Assembly (NCBI RefSeq): GCF_019583405.1
Contig: NZ_SZUU01000003.1
Span: 124,001 to 188,000, forward strand
DNA from: Bacteroides fragilis
GTDB taxonomy: Bacteria; Bacteroidota; Bacteroidia; Bacteroidales; Bacteroidaceae
DNA: 64,000 bases
Direction: 5' to 3'
The first letter of the stretch is position 1, and each line of letters starts with the position of its first letter. The position numbers and the translations under genes are program-made. This document shows, piece by piece, positions 45,597 to 54,062 of the stretch. Under the pieces are notes generated by a model. That model was given only the letters and a program-made list of their open reading frames with translations, made no database searches and was not told the DNA's origin.

Positions 45597-46754
45597 ATGA
45601 AACAAACAAAAACGACTTTAGCAATCATTCTGTTGGTGGTATTAGCAGGGTGTGGAGGAAATAAACAGTCAAACAACGATTAAGTCATCGTTGACGTTTC
45701 GAAAAATTATCCTAAAAAAGAATTGATTCTTCAGGACTTTATGGATGTGGAATATGTTGCGTTGGAGACCACTGACGAGTTTCTTACATAAGGTCTGGTG
45801 CAGGATGTGGGAAAAGAATACATATTGGCGACAAATAGGAATAATGATGGGGATATTTTTATTTTTGACAGAAAAACCGGTAAGGGAGTAAGGAAGATAA
45901 ATCGTCGGGGGCAAGGAGCAGAAGAATATGTGAGGATTAATGAGATTATTCTTGATGAAAATAATGGTGAAATATTCGTAAAGTCACCGGGAAATAAAAT
46001 CTTAGTATACGATTTTTATGGAAAGTTCAAACGGTGTTTGAGTCTTGATCGGGAAGTTTCATCTATTTTCGATTATGACAAAGATAATTTGATTTGCTAT
46101 GATATGTCAGATTATCACAGTAAAGGAGAGGATAGAACCAGATCATACCATATTATCCTATCAAAACAGGATGGAAGTATCATCCGTGATATTTTTATTC
46201 CTTTTAAAACAATTGACATACCAATTGTGCGTGATGGAGATAGGTTTATAGCAAATTATTCTTATCAGATACGCCTGAGTAACGGGAAATGTACACTTAT
46301 GGATACATCAGCTGATACATTGTATAACTATGCGTCGGATGGTACATTAAGTCCTTTTGTTGTAAGAACTCCTTCTGCACATACCATGGAACCGGAAGTT
46401 TTTCTTTATATGGGTATCCACACCGACCGTTATTACTTTATGGAAGCCGTTAAAAATGTATTTAACTTTGAAAAGGGCAACGGATTCTATGCTGATGAAC
46501 TGGTGTATGACAAAGAAGAAAAGGCCGTATTTCAAGTTACCGTATACAATGATGACTATGTGGACAAAAAAACAGTGGCTATGACAGCAAAACCAATTAA
46601 TAGTGAAATTGAAGACGTCACAAGTCTAAATGCAGCCCGACTTGTTGAAATTTACAAGAAAGACCAACTGAAAGATGGTAAATTGAAAGAAATCGCCTCT
46701 AGGTTGAATGAAGAAGATAATCCGGTGATTATGTTGGTAAAACAAAAGAAATAG
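45597..46754 (+). pseudogene. 6-bladed beta-propeller lipoprotein interrupted by two TAA codons
   Basis: The frame opens at 45597 with a clear lipoprotein signal (TTLAIILLVVLAGCGGN). It meets TAA at 45681 and a second TAA at 45789, and then stays open to 46754 (DVGKEYILATNRNNDGDIFI and on, 318 residues). All three pieces are in the same frame and join into a normal member of the Bacteroides 6-bladed beta-propeller family (about 385 residues). The second stop probably replaces a Gln codon (EFLT-stop-GLVQ). With a broken transposase next door, decay is the simplest reading. Sequencing error or readthrough are alternatives. Confidence 0.8.
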
Positions 46755-46793
46755 TGGTTTAAAAAGGTAGAGGTAACTGCCTATTTAATTAAA

Positions 46794-46819
46794 GCAGCAG
46801 GTCATCCCCCACCTGCTGC
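46794..46819 (+). terminator. hairpin after the beta-propeller pseudogene
   Basis: GCAGCAGGT and ACCTGCTGC form a 9-bp stem with an 8-base loop, 40 bases after the stop. Only a weak T-run follows (TTCTTTT). Confidence 0.5.
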
Positions 46820-46865
46820 AGGACGGTTCTTTTACATTATTAGAAGGGTTGTTTACCGGATAAAG

Positions 46866-46927
46866 TCAATGAATAAATTGGGGGGAAGGGCTGAATATCT
46901 ATCTTTATTTCCAAGTTTATTCATTGA
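46866..46927. repeat. inverted repeat TCAATGAATAAA..TTGG
   Basis: Arms 46866-46881 and 46911-46927 pair over 16 bp with one unpaired base, around a 29-base loop. Function unknown. Confidence 0.5.
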
Positions 46928-46965
46928 TCCCGCAGTAATCTGTTCTCTCTTCATAATATACAGAT

Positions 46966-47045
46966 AAAAAAAAGGCTATCCATCACGGACAGCCAATCTT
47001 TATTAACCTTAAATCTAATACCATGAAAAACACAGTGCAAAGATA
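46966..47045 (-). ncRNA. small RNA cassette, copy B
   Basis: On the minus strand: -7 box TATCTTTG (47038-47045), predicted start near 47031, the conserved stretch GTATTAGATTTAAGGTTAA (47003-47021), then the hairpin GGCTGTCC-gtgat-GGATAGCC (46974-46994) and eight T. The 5' half is almost identical to copy A at 38244-38342, while the terminator hairpin differs in sequence but keeps the fold. The -33 element is weak here. Confidence 0.68.
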
Positions 47046-47143
47046 AAGGACTTTATGTTATATAACATAATGATTTGATGAAAATCTTCTTTTTGTTAAC
47101 TCTAATTAACTTTGAGGCTTCTGTTTTTATGCTTATGGAGTGA

Positions 47144-48322
47144 TTATTCTACATAGAGCACCAATCCTTTGAGATATTCCCCTTCCGGATGATAGATGTT
47201 CACCGGATGGTCTGCGGGCTGGGTCAACTGATGTAGTATACGTACACTTCTGCCCGACATGGCGGCAGCAGTAAATACAGCGGTACGAAAATTATCTTTG
47301 GTCACTACTTGCGAACATGAGAAAGTGAATAAGATACCACCCGGTTTGATTTTCTCAAATGCTTTGGCATTGAGTTTGCGGTAGCCTTGAAGGGCATTGC
47401 GCAGTGCGTCTTTATGTTTGGCAAATGCCGGAGGATCAAGAATGATCAAGTCGTACTGGTCACCCATGCGGTCGAGATATTTGAAAGCGTCTTCAGCAAA
47501 GGCTGCATGACGGGTATCTCCCGGGAAGTTTAATTCTACATTTTTATTAGTCAGATCGATGGCTTTTGCAGAACTGTCTACCGAGTGCACCTGTTTGGCA
47601 CCTCCGCGCATGGCGTAAAAGGAAAAGCCTCCGGTATAACAGAACATATTTAATACCGACCGCCCCTTGGCATAACGCTCCAGTAGAGCGCGATTTTCAC
47701 GCTGGTCTACAAAAAATCCTGTTTTTTGTCCCTTCAGCCAGTCTACATGGAATTTCAGTCCATATTCCTGAGCGATATTGTCGCTGCTTCCTCCTTTAAG
47801 GAAACCGTTCTCCGGGAAAAGGTCTGCTTTAAATGGGAGGGTCGTTTCTGATTTATAATAGATATTTTCAATCTGATCGCCCATAACTTCGGACAAAGCT
47901 TCGGCAATGGCCATGCGGTCTACATGCATTCCTGCAGAATGTGCCTGCATCACAGCAGTCCGGGCATAAACATCAATAACGAGTCCGGGCAGATTATCTC
48001 CTTCTCCATGTACCAGACGATAGGTATTGTTGGTCGGATTGGTGGCAATGCCAATACTGCATCGCATGTCGTAGGCCACTTCCAATTTGTGTTTCCAGAA
48101 ATCGTGGTTAATCTCTTCTTGTTTGAACGAAAGTACACGTACAGCAATACTTCCAATCTGGAAATGCCCTTTGGCAATAAATTCTTTTTTTGAGGTGTAC
48201 ACTTCCACTACTTCACCTTCCTCGGGTTCACCGTCGAAGTGGGCGATGGCACCAGAAAAAATCCAGGGGTGGAACCGTTTCAATGAGTCTTCTTTGCCGG
48301 GTTTAAGATATACTTTATGCAT
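47144..48322 (-). CDS. RlmI-like rRNA large subunit methyltransferase (PUA plus SAM-MTase)
   Basis: The 392-residue protein has a PUA domain (residues 1-75, KRFHPWIFSGAIAHFDGEPE), the SAM-binding motif VLNMFCYTGGFSFYAMRGGA and the catalytic-region motif LIILDPPAFAK, as in RlmI (YccW), which makes m5C in 23S rRNA. The equivalent TFSCSQ stretch holds the catalytic cysteine. It is the last gene of a unit with an RNase D-like exonuclease and DUF5063. Confidence 0.9.
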   Translation of the reverse strand: MHKVYLKPGKEDSLKRFHPWIFSGAIAHFDGEPEEGEVVEVYTSKKEFIAKGHFQIGSIAVRVLSFKQEEINHDFWKHKLEVAYDMRCSIGIATNPTNNTYRLVHGEGDNLPGLVIDVYARTAVMQAHSAGMHVDRMAIAEALSEVMGDQIENIYYKSETTLPFKADLFPENGFLKGGSSDNIAQEYGLKFHVDWLKGQKTGFFVDQRENRALLERYAKGRSVLNMFCYTGGFSFYAMRGGAKQVHSVDSSAKAIDLTNKNVELNFPGDTRHAAFAEDAFKYLDRMGDQYDLIILDPPAFAKHKDALRNALQGYRKLNAKAFEKIKPGGILFTFSCSQVVTKDNFRTAVFTAAAMSGRSVRILHQLTQPADHPVNIYHPEGEYLKGLVLYVE

Positions 48323-48349
48323 AAATTTATTATGTTGTTTTTACTTTTA

Positions 48350-48997
48350 TCATTGATCTGAACCTACTTTTACCGTCTCTGCGGTTTCCTCTTCCGGGGC
48401 CAATTCGTAGTTTCCTGTTCGTTTCAGTTCCTCCAATAAGTGATATATGTTGAGGCAGGCCCAAGCGTCTGTAGCTGCGTATTGCTTTTGTGCATCCGTC
48501 AGTACATCTGCTTCCCAATTAGAAAGGCGTTGTGATTTTGAGATTTTCTCTCTAAACAAGATACCGTATATCTTTTGCAAGCTCTTATCCTGAATGCCGA
48601 AGGGACGGACATACTCTTGCAACTCAATGCATGCCTGTTGATTGAAAGGGGCCCGTTTGTGTAACATCATGAAGTCGTCTTTCAGTGAAAGACCCACTTT
48701 GATTACTTTCGGATTTTCAAGTAGTTCTATGATGGGTTGGGTTAGGCCGGTCATGTTCAGGCGAAACAGAAAGCAACACTCGTCAGATGAAATCTGAAGT
48801 AATGCTACTTTATGAGAATGTCCCTTGGTGAATGAGGGACGTGTCTCGCTGTCGATTCCCAAGATGGCTTGGGATTGCAGATAAGCCACCGCTTTTTGCG
48901 CCTCACTTTCAGTCTGTATTACATGAATCCGTCCGGGAAATGCTGCTTTGGGCATCTCCTTCACTTCTTCTTTGCTTATGGTTCTTTTTAAAATCAT
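48350..48997 (-). CDS. RNase D-like 3'-5' exonuclease domain protein
   Basis: The 215-residue protein is a single DEDD exonuclease domain: ILGIDSETRPSF (ExoI, Asp-Glu), VGLSLKDDFMML (ExoII, Asp) and QKQYAATDAWACLNIYHLL (ExoIII, Tyr and Asp of the DEDDy type). It lacks the HRDC domains of full RNase D, so its target may be RNA ends or DNA. It lies 6 bases downstream of the DUF5063 gene and 27 bases before the RlmI-like gene, consistent with an RNA-processing unit. Confidence 0.9.
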   Translation of the reverse strand: MILKRTISKEEVKEMPKAAFPGRIHVIQTESEAQKAVAYLQSQAILGIDSETRPSFTKGHSHKVALLQISSDECCFLFRLNMTGLTQPIIELLENPKVIKVGLSLKDDFMMLHKRAPFNQQACIELQEYVRPFGIQDKSLQKIYGILFREKISKSQRLSNWEADVLTDAQKQYAATDAWACLNIYHLLEELKRTGNYELAPEEETAETVKVGSDQ

Positions 48998-49003
48998 ATT
49001 TTT

Positions 49004-49639
49004 TTATTCATCATCATGGCAATGGCAGCCATGATCGTGACAATGGCAGTCGTCATCTTCACAGTGACAGTCTTCATTGTTTTCGGGTTCGTACTCTTCT
49101 TCCTCTTCGTCTTCTCCCCGGGCTTTCGGACTATATTTTACGTCATGCAGGGCACGCATGGTGTTTACCAGTTTTTGTCCCCACAAGAGTCCGAAGTTCT
49201 CCTGGCAGATGGCGAGGGAATCGTTCATCGTCTCGTTCAATCCCAGCTGGAATACGAAGATAAAGTCTTTGATATCCTGATAAATGTCGGCCAGATCTTC
49301 CGAAATATTCTTTTTGATCGGTTCGTCACTGTAAGCCATGTCGGGTAGAAATACTTCCAGATAATCGTCTTTTTCTGCCAATACGGATGCCAGGTTGATG
49401 CGCAACACTTCGTAAATTTCTTCCGTTACATACGTTTCAGGTGATTCATCACCTATCATTTCACATTTCGGAAGCATGGATGCTTTTAGATAAAGCAAAG
49501 GAAGTATTTTAAGGGTGGTGTCAACAAACGTACTGCGTTTCATACTTTCGGCACGTTCCAAAAAAGCGCAGAACTCGGCGGATACTGTAACGAATTCTAT
49601 CACATTCTTATCAAATATTACTTGACTCTCTTTTTTCAT
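49004..49639 (-). CDS. DUF5063 protein with a His/Cys/Asp-rich metal-binding tail
   Basis: The 211-residue protein matches DUF5063 over residues 1-180 (QVIFDKNVIEFVTVSAEFCA and later GLLWGQKLVNTMRALHDVKY), mostly helical. The last 35 residues are Glu-rich and then HCEDDDCHCHDHGCHCHDDE, a stretch with four Cys and six His that should bind zinc, copper or nickel. First gene of a three-gene unit; promoter at 49659-49689. Function unknown. Confidence 0.85.
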   Translation of the reverse strand: MKKESQVIFDKNVIEFVTVSAEFCAFLERAESMKRSTFVDTTLKILPLLYLKASMLPKCEMIGDESPETYVTEEIYEVLRINLASVLAEKDDYLEVFLPDMAYSDEPIKKNISEDLADIYQDIKDFIFVFQLGLNETMNDSLAICQENFGLLWGQKLVNTMRALHDVKYSPKARGEDEEEEEYEPENNEDCHCEDDDCHCHDHGCHCHDDE

Positions 49640-49658
49640 TTCTGCTTGAATTGAAACG

Positions 49659-49689
49659 CAAAGGTAAGAAAAAGTTGTGGGTAGTCCAA
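49659..49689 (-). promoter_or_regulatory. promoter of the DUF5063 operon
   Basis: Minus strand: TTG (49687-49689), a 20-base gap, TACCTTTG (49659-49666). Start codon 20 bases downstream of the -7 box. Confidence 0.6.
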
Positions 49690-49707
49690 TGAAATTCTTT
49701 TTTTTAC

Positions 49708-49715
49708 TACTTTTG
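49708..49715 (+). promoter_or_regulatory. ftsK -7 box
   Basis: TACTTTTG matches TAnnTTTG, 36 bases before the ftsK start. The -33 element is not clear. Confidence 0.5.
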
Positions 49716-49751
49716 CATCATTAATCATATAGCTTAAGATTCATCATCCAC

Positions 49752-52241
49752 ATGGCAAAAAAGAAATCAGATAAGGAAGCAGAACAGAAGCCGGCTTCCA
49801 CAAAAAAATATGTGGCTTTCTTCAGGAACGAAACAATTCACTTTGTGATCGGGTTGGTACTGGTCATTTTCTCTGTCTATTTATTGCTGGCCTTTACCTC
49901 TTTCTTTTTTACTGGAGCAGCTGACCAAAGTATCATTGATAGCGGGAATGCCCAGGACCTTGCTGCTGTGAACAATCATGTAAAGAACTATGCGGGTTCC
50001 CGGGGAGCTCAGTTGGCAAGTTATCTGATTAATGACTGTTTTGGTATTTCCTCTTTCTTTATTTTAATCTATCTGGCTGTTGCCGGATTAAAATTAATGC
50101 GTGTACGTGTGGTACGCCTTTGGAAATGGTTTATCGGATGTTCACTGTTGCTCATTTGGTTTTCCGTTTTCCTTGGTTTCGTTTTTATGGACCATTATCA
50201 GGACTCGTTCATCTATCTGGGTGGATTGCATGGTTATAACATCAGTAACTGGCTTATTTCTCAAGTCGGTATTCCCGGTGTATGGCTGATTCTTTTGGTA
50301 ACAGGTATTTGTTTCCTTATATATATGAGTGCCCGCACCATTATTTGGTTGCGTAAGCTTTTTAGTCTTAGTTTCTTGAAGCGTAAGCAAAAAGAAGAAC
50401 TTTCTGAAGCCATTCAAGAGCCCAAACCACATGAATATGATAATCCGAAACCTCAGGAAGTGGAATTTGATGTAAATCGTACTTTCCGTCAGGAAGTACC
50501 GGTGAAGAAGGTGGAAACTACTGCTGTGCCTGAAACACCTGTCGAATCTTCAACCGAAATGCCTGTGACTCCGGAAGACAGGGCTGTGACATCCGATGGT
50601 GATGTGACTATGACTTTTGAGCAGACAACTCCTGATCCCGTACCTCCTTTTCGGGCAGGGTCGGCAGATAAAGAGCCTGAGTTCGAAATAGAGACTGCTG
50701 CCGATGATGAAAATTATCAGGGTGCGGAGACTGAACCTTACAATCCTAAACTGGATTTAGAGAACTATCATTTTCCTACTATCGACTTGATGAAGCACTA
50801 TGAAAATAGTGAGCCTACCATCAATATGGAGGAACAGAATGCAAATAAAGACCGTATTATCAATACATTGCGTAGTTTTGGCATTGAAATAAGTACGATT
50901 AAAGCTACGGTAGGACCTACGGTAACTCTTTATGAGATCACTCCGGAACAAGGAGTACGTATTTCAAAGATTCGTGGATTGGAAGACGATATCGCTTTGA
51001 GCCTTTCTGCGTTGGGCATTCGTATCATTGCTCCCATACCGGGAAAAGGTACGATCGGTATCGAGGTGCCTAACTCAAATCCGAAGATCGTTTCAGGACA
51101 GTCTATTATAGGTAGTAAGAAGTTTCAGGAGTCAACCTATGATTTGCCTATTGCACTTGGTAAAACCATTACGAATGAGGTATTCATGGTTGATCTTTGC
51201 AAAATGCCGCACGTATTGGTGGCAGGTGCTACCGGACAGGGTAAATCTGTCGGCTTGAACGCTATCATCACTTCACTGCTTTATAAGAAGCATCCTGCCG
51301 AACTGAAGTTTGTTCTGGTGGATCCTAAGAAAGTGGAATTCAGCATTTATTCTGTCATTGAACATCATTTTCTTGCGAAACTTCCCGATGGTGAAGATGC
51401 TATCATCACTGACGTGACTAAAGTGGTGCAGACCCTTAATTCTGTTTGTGTGGAGATGGACAGCCGCTATGATCTGTTGAAAATGGCTCATGTGCGCAAC
51501 ATCAAAGAGTACAACGAGAAGTTCATCAATCGCCGCCTGAATCCGGAAAAGGGGCATAAATTTATGCCTTATATCGTAGTGGTCATTGATGAGTTCGGTG
51601 ATCTGATTATGACAGCAGGTAAGGAGATCGAATTGCCGATTGCCCGTATTGCACAGTTGGCACGTGCCGTAGGTATCCATATGATTATCGCAACCCAGCG
51701 TCCGACCACTAATATTATCACAGGTACTATCAAGGCTAACTTCCCGGCACGTATCGCATTTCGCGTGTCAGCGATGATGGACTCACGTACTATTCTCGAC
51801 CGTCCGGGAGCCAATCAGTTGATCGGTCGCGGTGATATGCTCTTCCTTCAGGGGGCCGATCCGGTACGTGTGCAGTGTGCATTTATCGATACGCCCGAAG
51901 TGGAAGAAATCACCAAGTATATTTCACGTCAGCAGGGATATCCTACCGCCTTCTTCCTGCCCGAATATGTGAGTGAAGATAGCGGCAGTGATTTGGGTGA
52001 AGTCGATATGGGACGTCTTGATCCGTTGTTTGAGGAGGCTGCCCGCCTGATTGTGATTCATCAACAGGGATCTACTTCGCTGATACAGCGTAAATTCTCT
52101 ATCGGCTACAATCGTGCCGGGCGTTTGATGGATCAGCTGGAAAAGGCCGGCATTGTAGGTCCCTCACAGGGAAGTAAGGCACGCGATGTGCTGTGTGTAG
52201 ACGAAAACGACCTTGAAATGCGTTTGAACAATATTCAATAA
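49752..52241 (+). CDS. ftsK: DNA translocase FtsK
   Basis: The 829-residue protein has four N-terminal membrane helices (residues about 25-190), an acidic, Pro-rich linker (about 215-345), and the motor: Walker A VAGATGQGKSVG, Walker B YIVVVIDEFGDL, and the C-terminal gamma winged helix (LIQRKFSIGYNRAGRLMDQL). FtsK pumps chromosomes through the closing septum and activates XerCD at dif. The first gene of a unit with a LolA-like gene 15 bases downstream and trxB. Confidence 0.97.
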   Translation: MAKKKSDKEAEQKPASTKKYVAFFRNETIHFVIGLVLVIFSVYLLLAFTSFFFTGAADQSIIDSGNAQDLAAVNNHVKNYAGSRGAQLASYLINDCFGISSFFILIYLAVAGLKLMRVRVVRLWKWFIGCSLLLIWFSVFLGFVFMDHYQDSFIYLGGLHGYNISNWLISQVGIPGVWLILLVTGICFLIYMSARTIIWLRKLFSLSFLKRKQKEELSEAIQEPKPHEYDNPKPQEVEFDVNRTFRQEVPVKKVETTAVPETPVESSTEMPVTPEDRAVTSDGDVTMTFEQTTPDPVPPFRAGSADKEPEFEIETAADDENYQGAETEPYNPKLDLENYHFPTIDLMKHYENSEPTINMEEQNANKDRIINTLRSFGIEISTIKATVGPTVTLYEITPEQGVRISKIRGLEDDIALSLSALGIRIIAPIPGKGTIGIEVPNSNPKIVSGQSIIGSKKFQESTYDLPIALGKTITNEVFMVDLCKMPHVLVAGATGQGKSVGLNAIITSLLYKKHPAELKFVLVDPKKVEFSIYSVIEHHFLAKLPDGEDAIITDVTKVVQTLNSVCVEMDSRYDLLKMAHVRNIKEYNEKFINRRLNPEKGHKFMPYIVVVIDEFGDLIMTAGKEIELPIARIAQLARAVGIHMIIATQRPTTNIITGTIKANFPARIAFRVSAMMDSRTILDRPGANQLIGRGDMLFLQGADPVRVQCAFIDTPEVEEITKYISRQQGYPTAFFLPEYVSEDSGSDLGEVDMGRLDPLFEEAARLIVIHQQGSTSLIQRKFSIGYNRAGRLMDQLEKAGIVGPSQGSKARDVLCVDENDLEMRLNNIQ

Positions 52242-52265
52242 TCAAACGTTAAATGAGTGTATACA

Positions 52266-52907
52266 ATGAAGCAGATTATAATTAGCATTTGGATAGCTTT
52301 ACTGACTTTGCCTGTGTTTGCACAACAACAAATGCAGGCAAAAGTTGTGCTTGATAAGACAGCGGGCACATTTGAAAAGGCAGGCGGTATCCGTGCGGAA
52401 TTCAACGTGACAGTATTTAACAAAAGCAGGATGGCCGGACAGTCTGCCGGAGTCATCGAACTCAAAGGGGAAAAATTTGTACTGAAAACAGACGATGCTA
52501 TTACTTGGTTTGATGGTAAGACCCAGTGGAGCTATCTGAAAAGCAGTGATGAAGTTAATATCAGTAACCCTACCGGGACCGAATTGCAGAGTCTTAATCC
52601 GTATGCACTTTTGCAGATATACCGTCATGGCTTCGACTATAAGATTGGATCATTGAAGAACTTTGGTGGCAAATCGGTCTACGAGGTAATATTGACTGCT
52701 ACTGACAAGAAGAGAGATTTATCGAGAATTGTGCTTTATGTGAGTAAAGACACTTATCAACCATTGTTTATCATGATGGAACAACGTGATAAGAGTCGCA
52801 GCGAGATCACTGTGACTGGTTATCAGACAGGTTTGAAATATGCCGATGGTATGTTTGTGTTTGATAAGAAACAATATCCTCATGCTGAAGTGATCGATCT
52901 TCGGTAG
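52266..52907 (+). CDS. LolA-like outer membrane lipoprotein carrier protein
   Basis: The 213-residue protein has a signal peptide (MKQIIISIWIALLTLPVFA, then QQQ) and a LolA-type half-barrel (LKGEKFVLKTDDAITWFDGK, YEVILTATDKKRDLSRIVLY). LolA shuttles lipoproteins across the periplasm to the outer membrane. The ATG at 52266 gives a proper signal peptide. It follows ftsK by 24 bases, the usual ftsK-lolA pairing. Confidence 0.9.
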   Translation: MKQIIISIWIALLTLPVFAQQQMQAKVVLDKTAGTFEKAGGIRAEFNVTVFNKSRMAGQSAGVIELKGEKFVLKTDDAITWFDGKTQWSYLKSSDEVNISNPTGTELQSLNPYALLQIYRHGFDYKIGSLKNFGGKSVYEVILTATDKKRDLSRIVLYVSKDTYQPLFIMMEQRDKSRSEITVTGYQTGLKYADGMFVFDKKQYPHAEVIDLR

Positions 52908-52961
52908 GAGAGGGGAATGATTTCAAGCGTTAATAGTAAATCGTAAAATATAAATAGGAGT

Positions 52962-53909
52962 ATGGAAACAGAAAGAATTAAATGCCTTATTATAGGTTCA
53001 GGGCCAGCCGGCTATACAGCCGCTATCTATGCTGGACGTGCAAATTTGTCACCGGTGCTTTACGAAGGAATACAGCCGGGTGGACAGTTGACTACCACTA
53101 CCGATGTAGAAAATTTCCCGGGCTATCCACAAGGAATCAGCGGACCGCAATTGATGGAAGATCTTCGTACACAGGCCGAACGTTTTGGGGCTGACATCCG
53201 CTTTGGGATTGCTACCGCCTCTGATCTTGGTCAGGCTCCTTACAAAATTACAATCGATGGTGAAAAGGTAATCGAAGCCGATTCATTGATTATCGCCACC
53301 GGAGCTACAGCCAAATATTTAGGGCTGGACGATGAAAAGAAGTATGCCGGTATGGGGGTCAGCGCTTGTGCTACTTGCGATGGTTTTTTCTATCGCAAGA
53401 AAGTGGTTGCTGTGGTAGGTGGTGGTGACACTGCTTGTGAAGAAGCGATCTATTTGGCCGGACTCGCTTCCAAGGTTTATCTGGTTGTGCGTAAGCCTTA
53501 TCTTCGTGCTTCGAAAATTATGCAGGAGCGTGTGATGAAGCACGATAAGATTGAAGTACTCTTTGAGCATAATGTAGTCGGTCTTTTCGGTGAGAACGGT
53601 GTAGAAGGTATGAATCTTGTGAAACGTTGGGAGGAGCCCGATGAAGAACGCTATTCATTACCTATCGACGGTTTCTTCCTCGCTATCGGGCATAAACCGA
53701 ATTCGGACATCTTTAAACCCTATCTGGATACTGATGAAGTGGGATATATTACCACCGATGGTGACAGTCCTCGTACCAAGGTACCCGGAGTATTTGCCGC
53801 AGGTGACGTAGCTGATCCACATTATCGTCAGGCTATTACAGCTGCCGGAAGCGGATGTAAAGCTGCTATTGAAGCTGAACGCTATCTGTCTGAAAAGGGA
53901 TTGATCTAA
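52962..53909 (+). CDS. trxB: thioredoxin-disulfide reductase
   Basis: The 315-residue flavoprotein has the FAD site [18 protein letters not shown], the redox pair CATC in [11 protein letters not shown], the NADPH site [19 protein letters not shown], and the C-terminal [10 protein letters not shown]. It reduces thioredoxin with NADPH. AGGAG (52955-52959) lies just before the ATG. Followed by a large hairpin. Confidence 0.97.
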   Translation: METERIKCLIIGSGPAGYTAAIYAGRANLSPVLYEGIQPGGQLTTTTDVENFPGYPQGISGPQLMEDLRTQAERFGADIRFGIATASDLGQAPYKITIDGEKVIEADSLIIATGATAKYLGLDDEKKYAGMGVSACATCDGFFYRKKVVAVVGGGDTACEEAIYLAGLASKVYLVVRKPYLRASKIMQERVMKHDKIEVLFEHNVVGLFGENGVEGMNLVKRWEEPDEERYSLPIDGFFLAIGHKPNSDIFKPYLDTDEVGYITTDGDSPRTKVPGVFAAGDVADPHYRQAITAAGSGCKAAIEAERYLSEKGLI

Positions 53910-53981
53910 GATTTGTAAGAAACGACAAAGATATTCCGGACGCAGTTATCCTTTGGAAAGTAATTGTGTCCGTAAATAAAA

Positions 53982-54042
53982 GCGGAGGACACAGAGTTTA
54001 TATTTTCAGAAAGGAAATAATACTCTGTGTCCTCCGCGTTTT
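53982..54042. terminator. hairpin with ACACAGAG arms, terminator of trxB
   Basis: GCGGAGGACACAGAGT (53982-53997) and ACTCTGTGTCCTCCGC (54022-54037) form a 16-bp perfect stem, followed by GTTTTTG on the plus strand. It lies 73 bases after trxB and 26 bases before the convergent hexosaminidase stop. It shares the CACAGAGT core with the palindrome at 2635. Confidence 0.75.
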
Positions 54043-54062
54043 TGTGGAGTATGATGTGGTCG

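Larger units (their letters stand above)
46755..47143. other. spacer with two hairpins and a small RNA
   Basis: No protein gene. It holds a GCAGCAGGT hairpin (46794-46819), a larger inverted repeat (46866-46927) and the minus-strand small RNA copy B (46966-47045). Confidence 0.6.

Noticed and set aside
46966..47045. Short protein MKNTVQR on the plus strand
   Set aside because: The perfect promoter box, the T-run and the copy at 38.3 kb all point to minus-strand transcription of an RNA; seven codons are not evidence of a protein.
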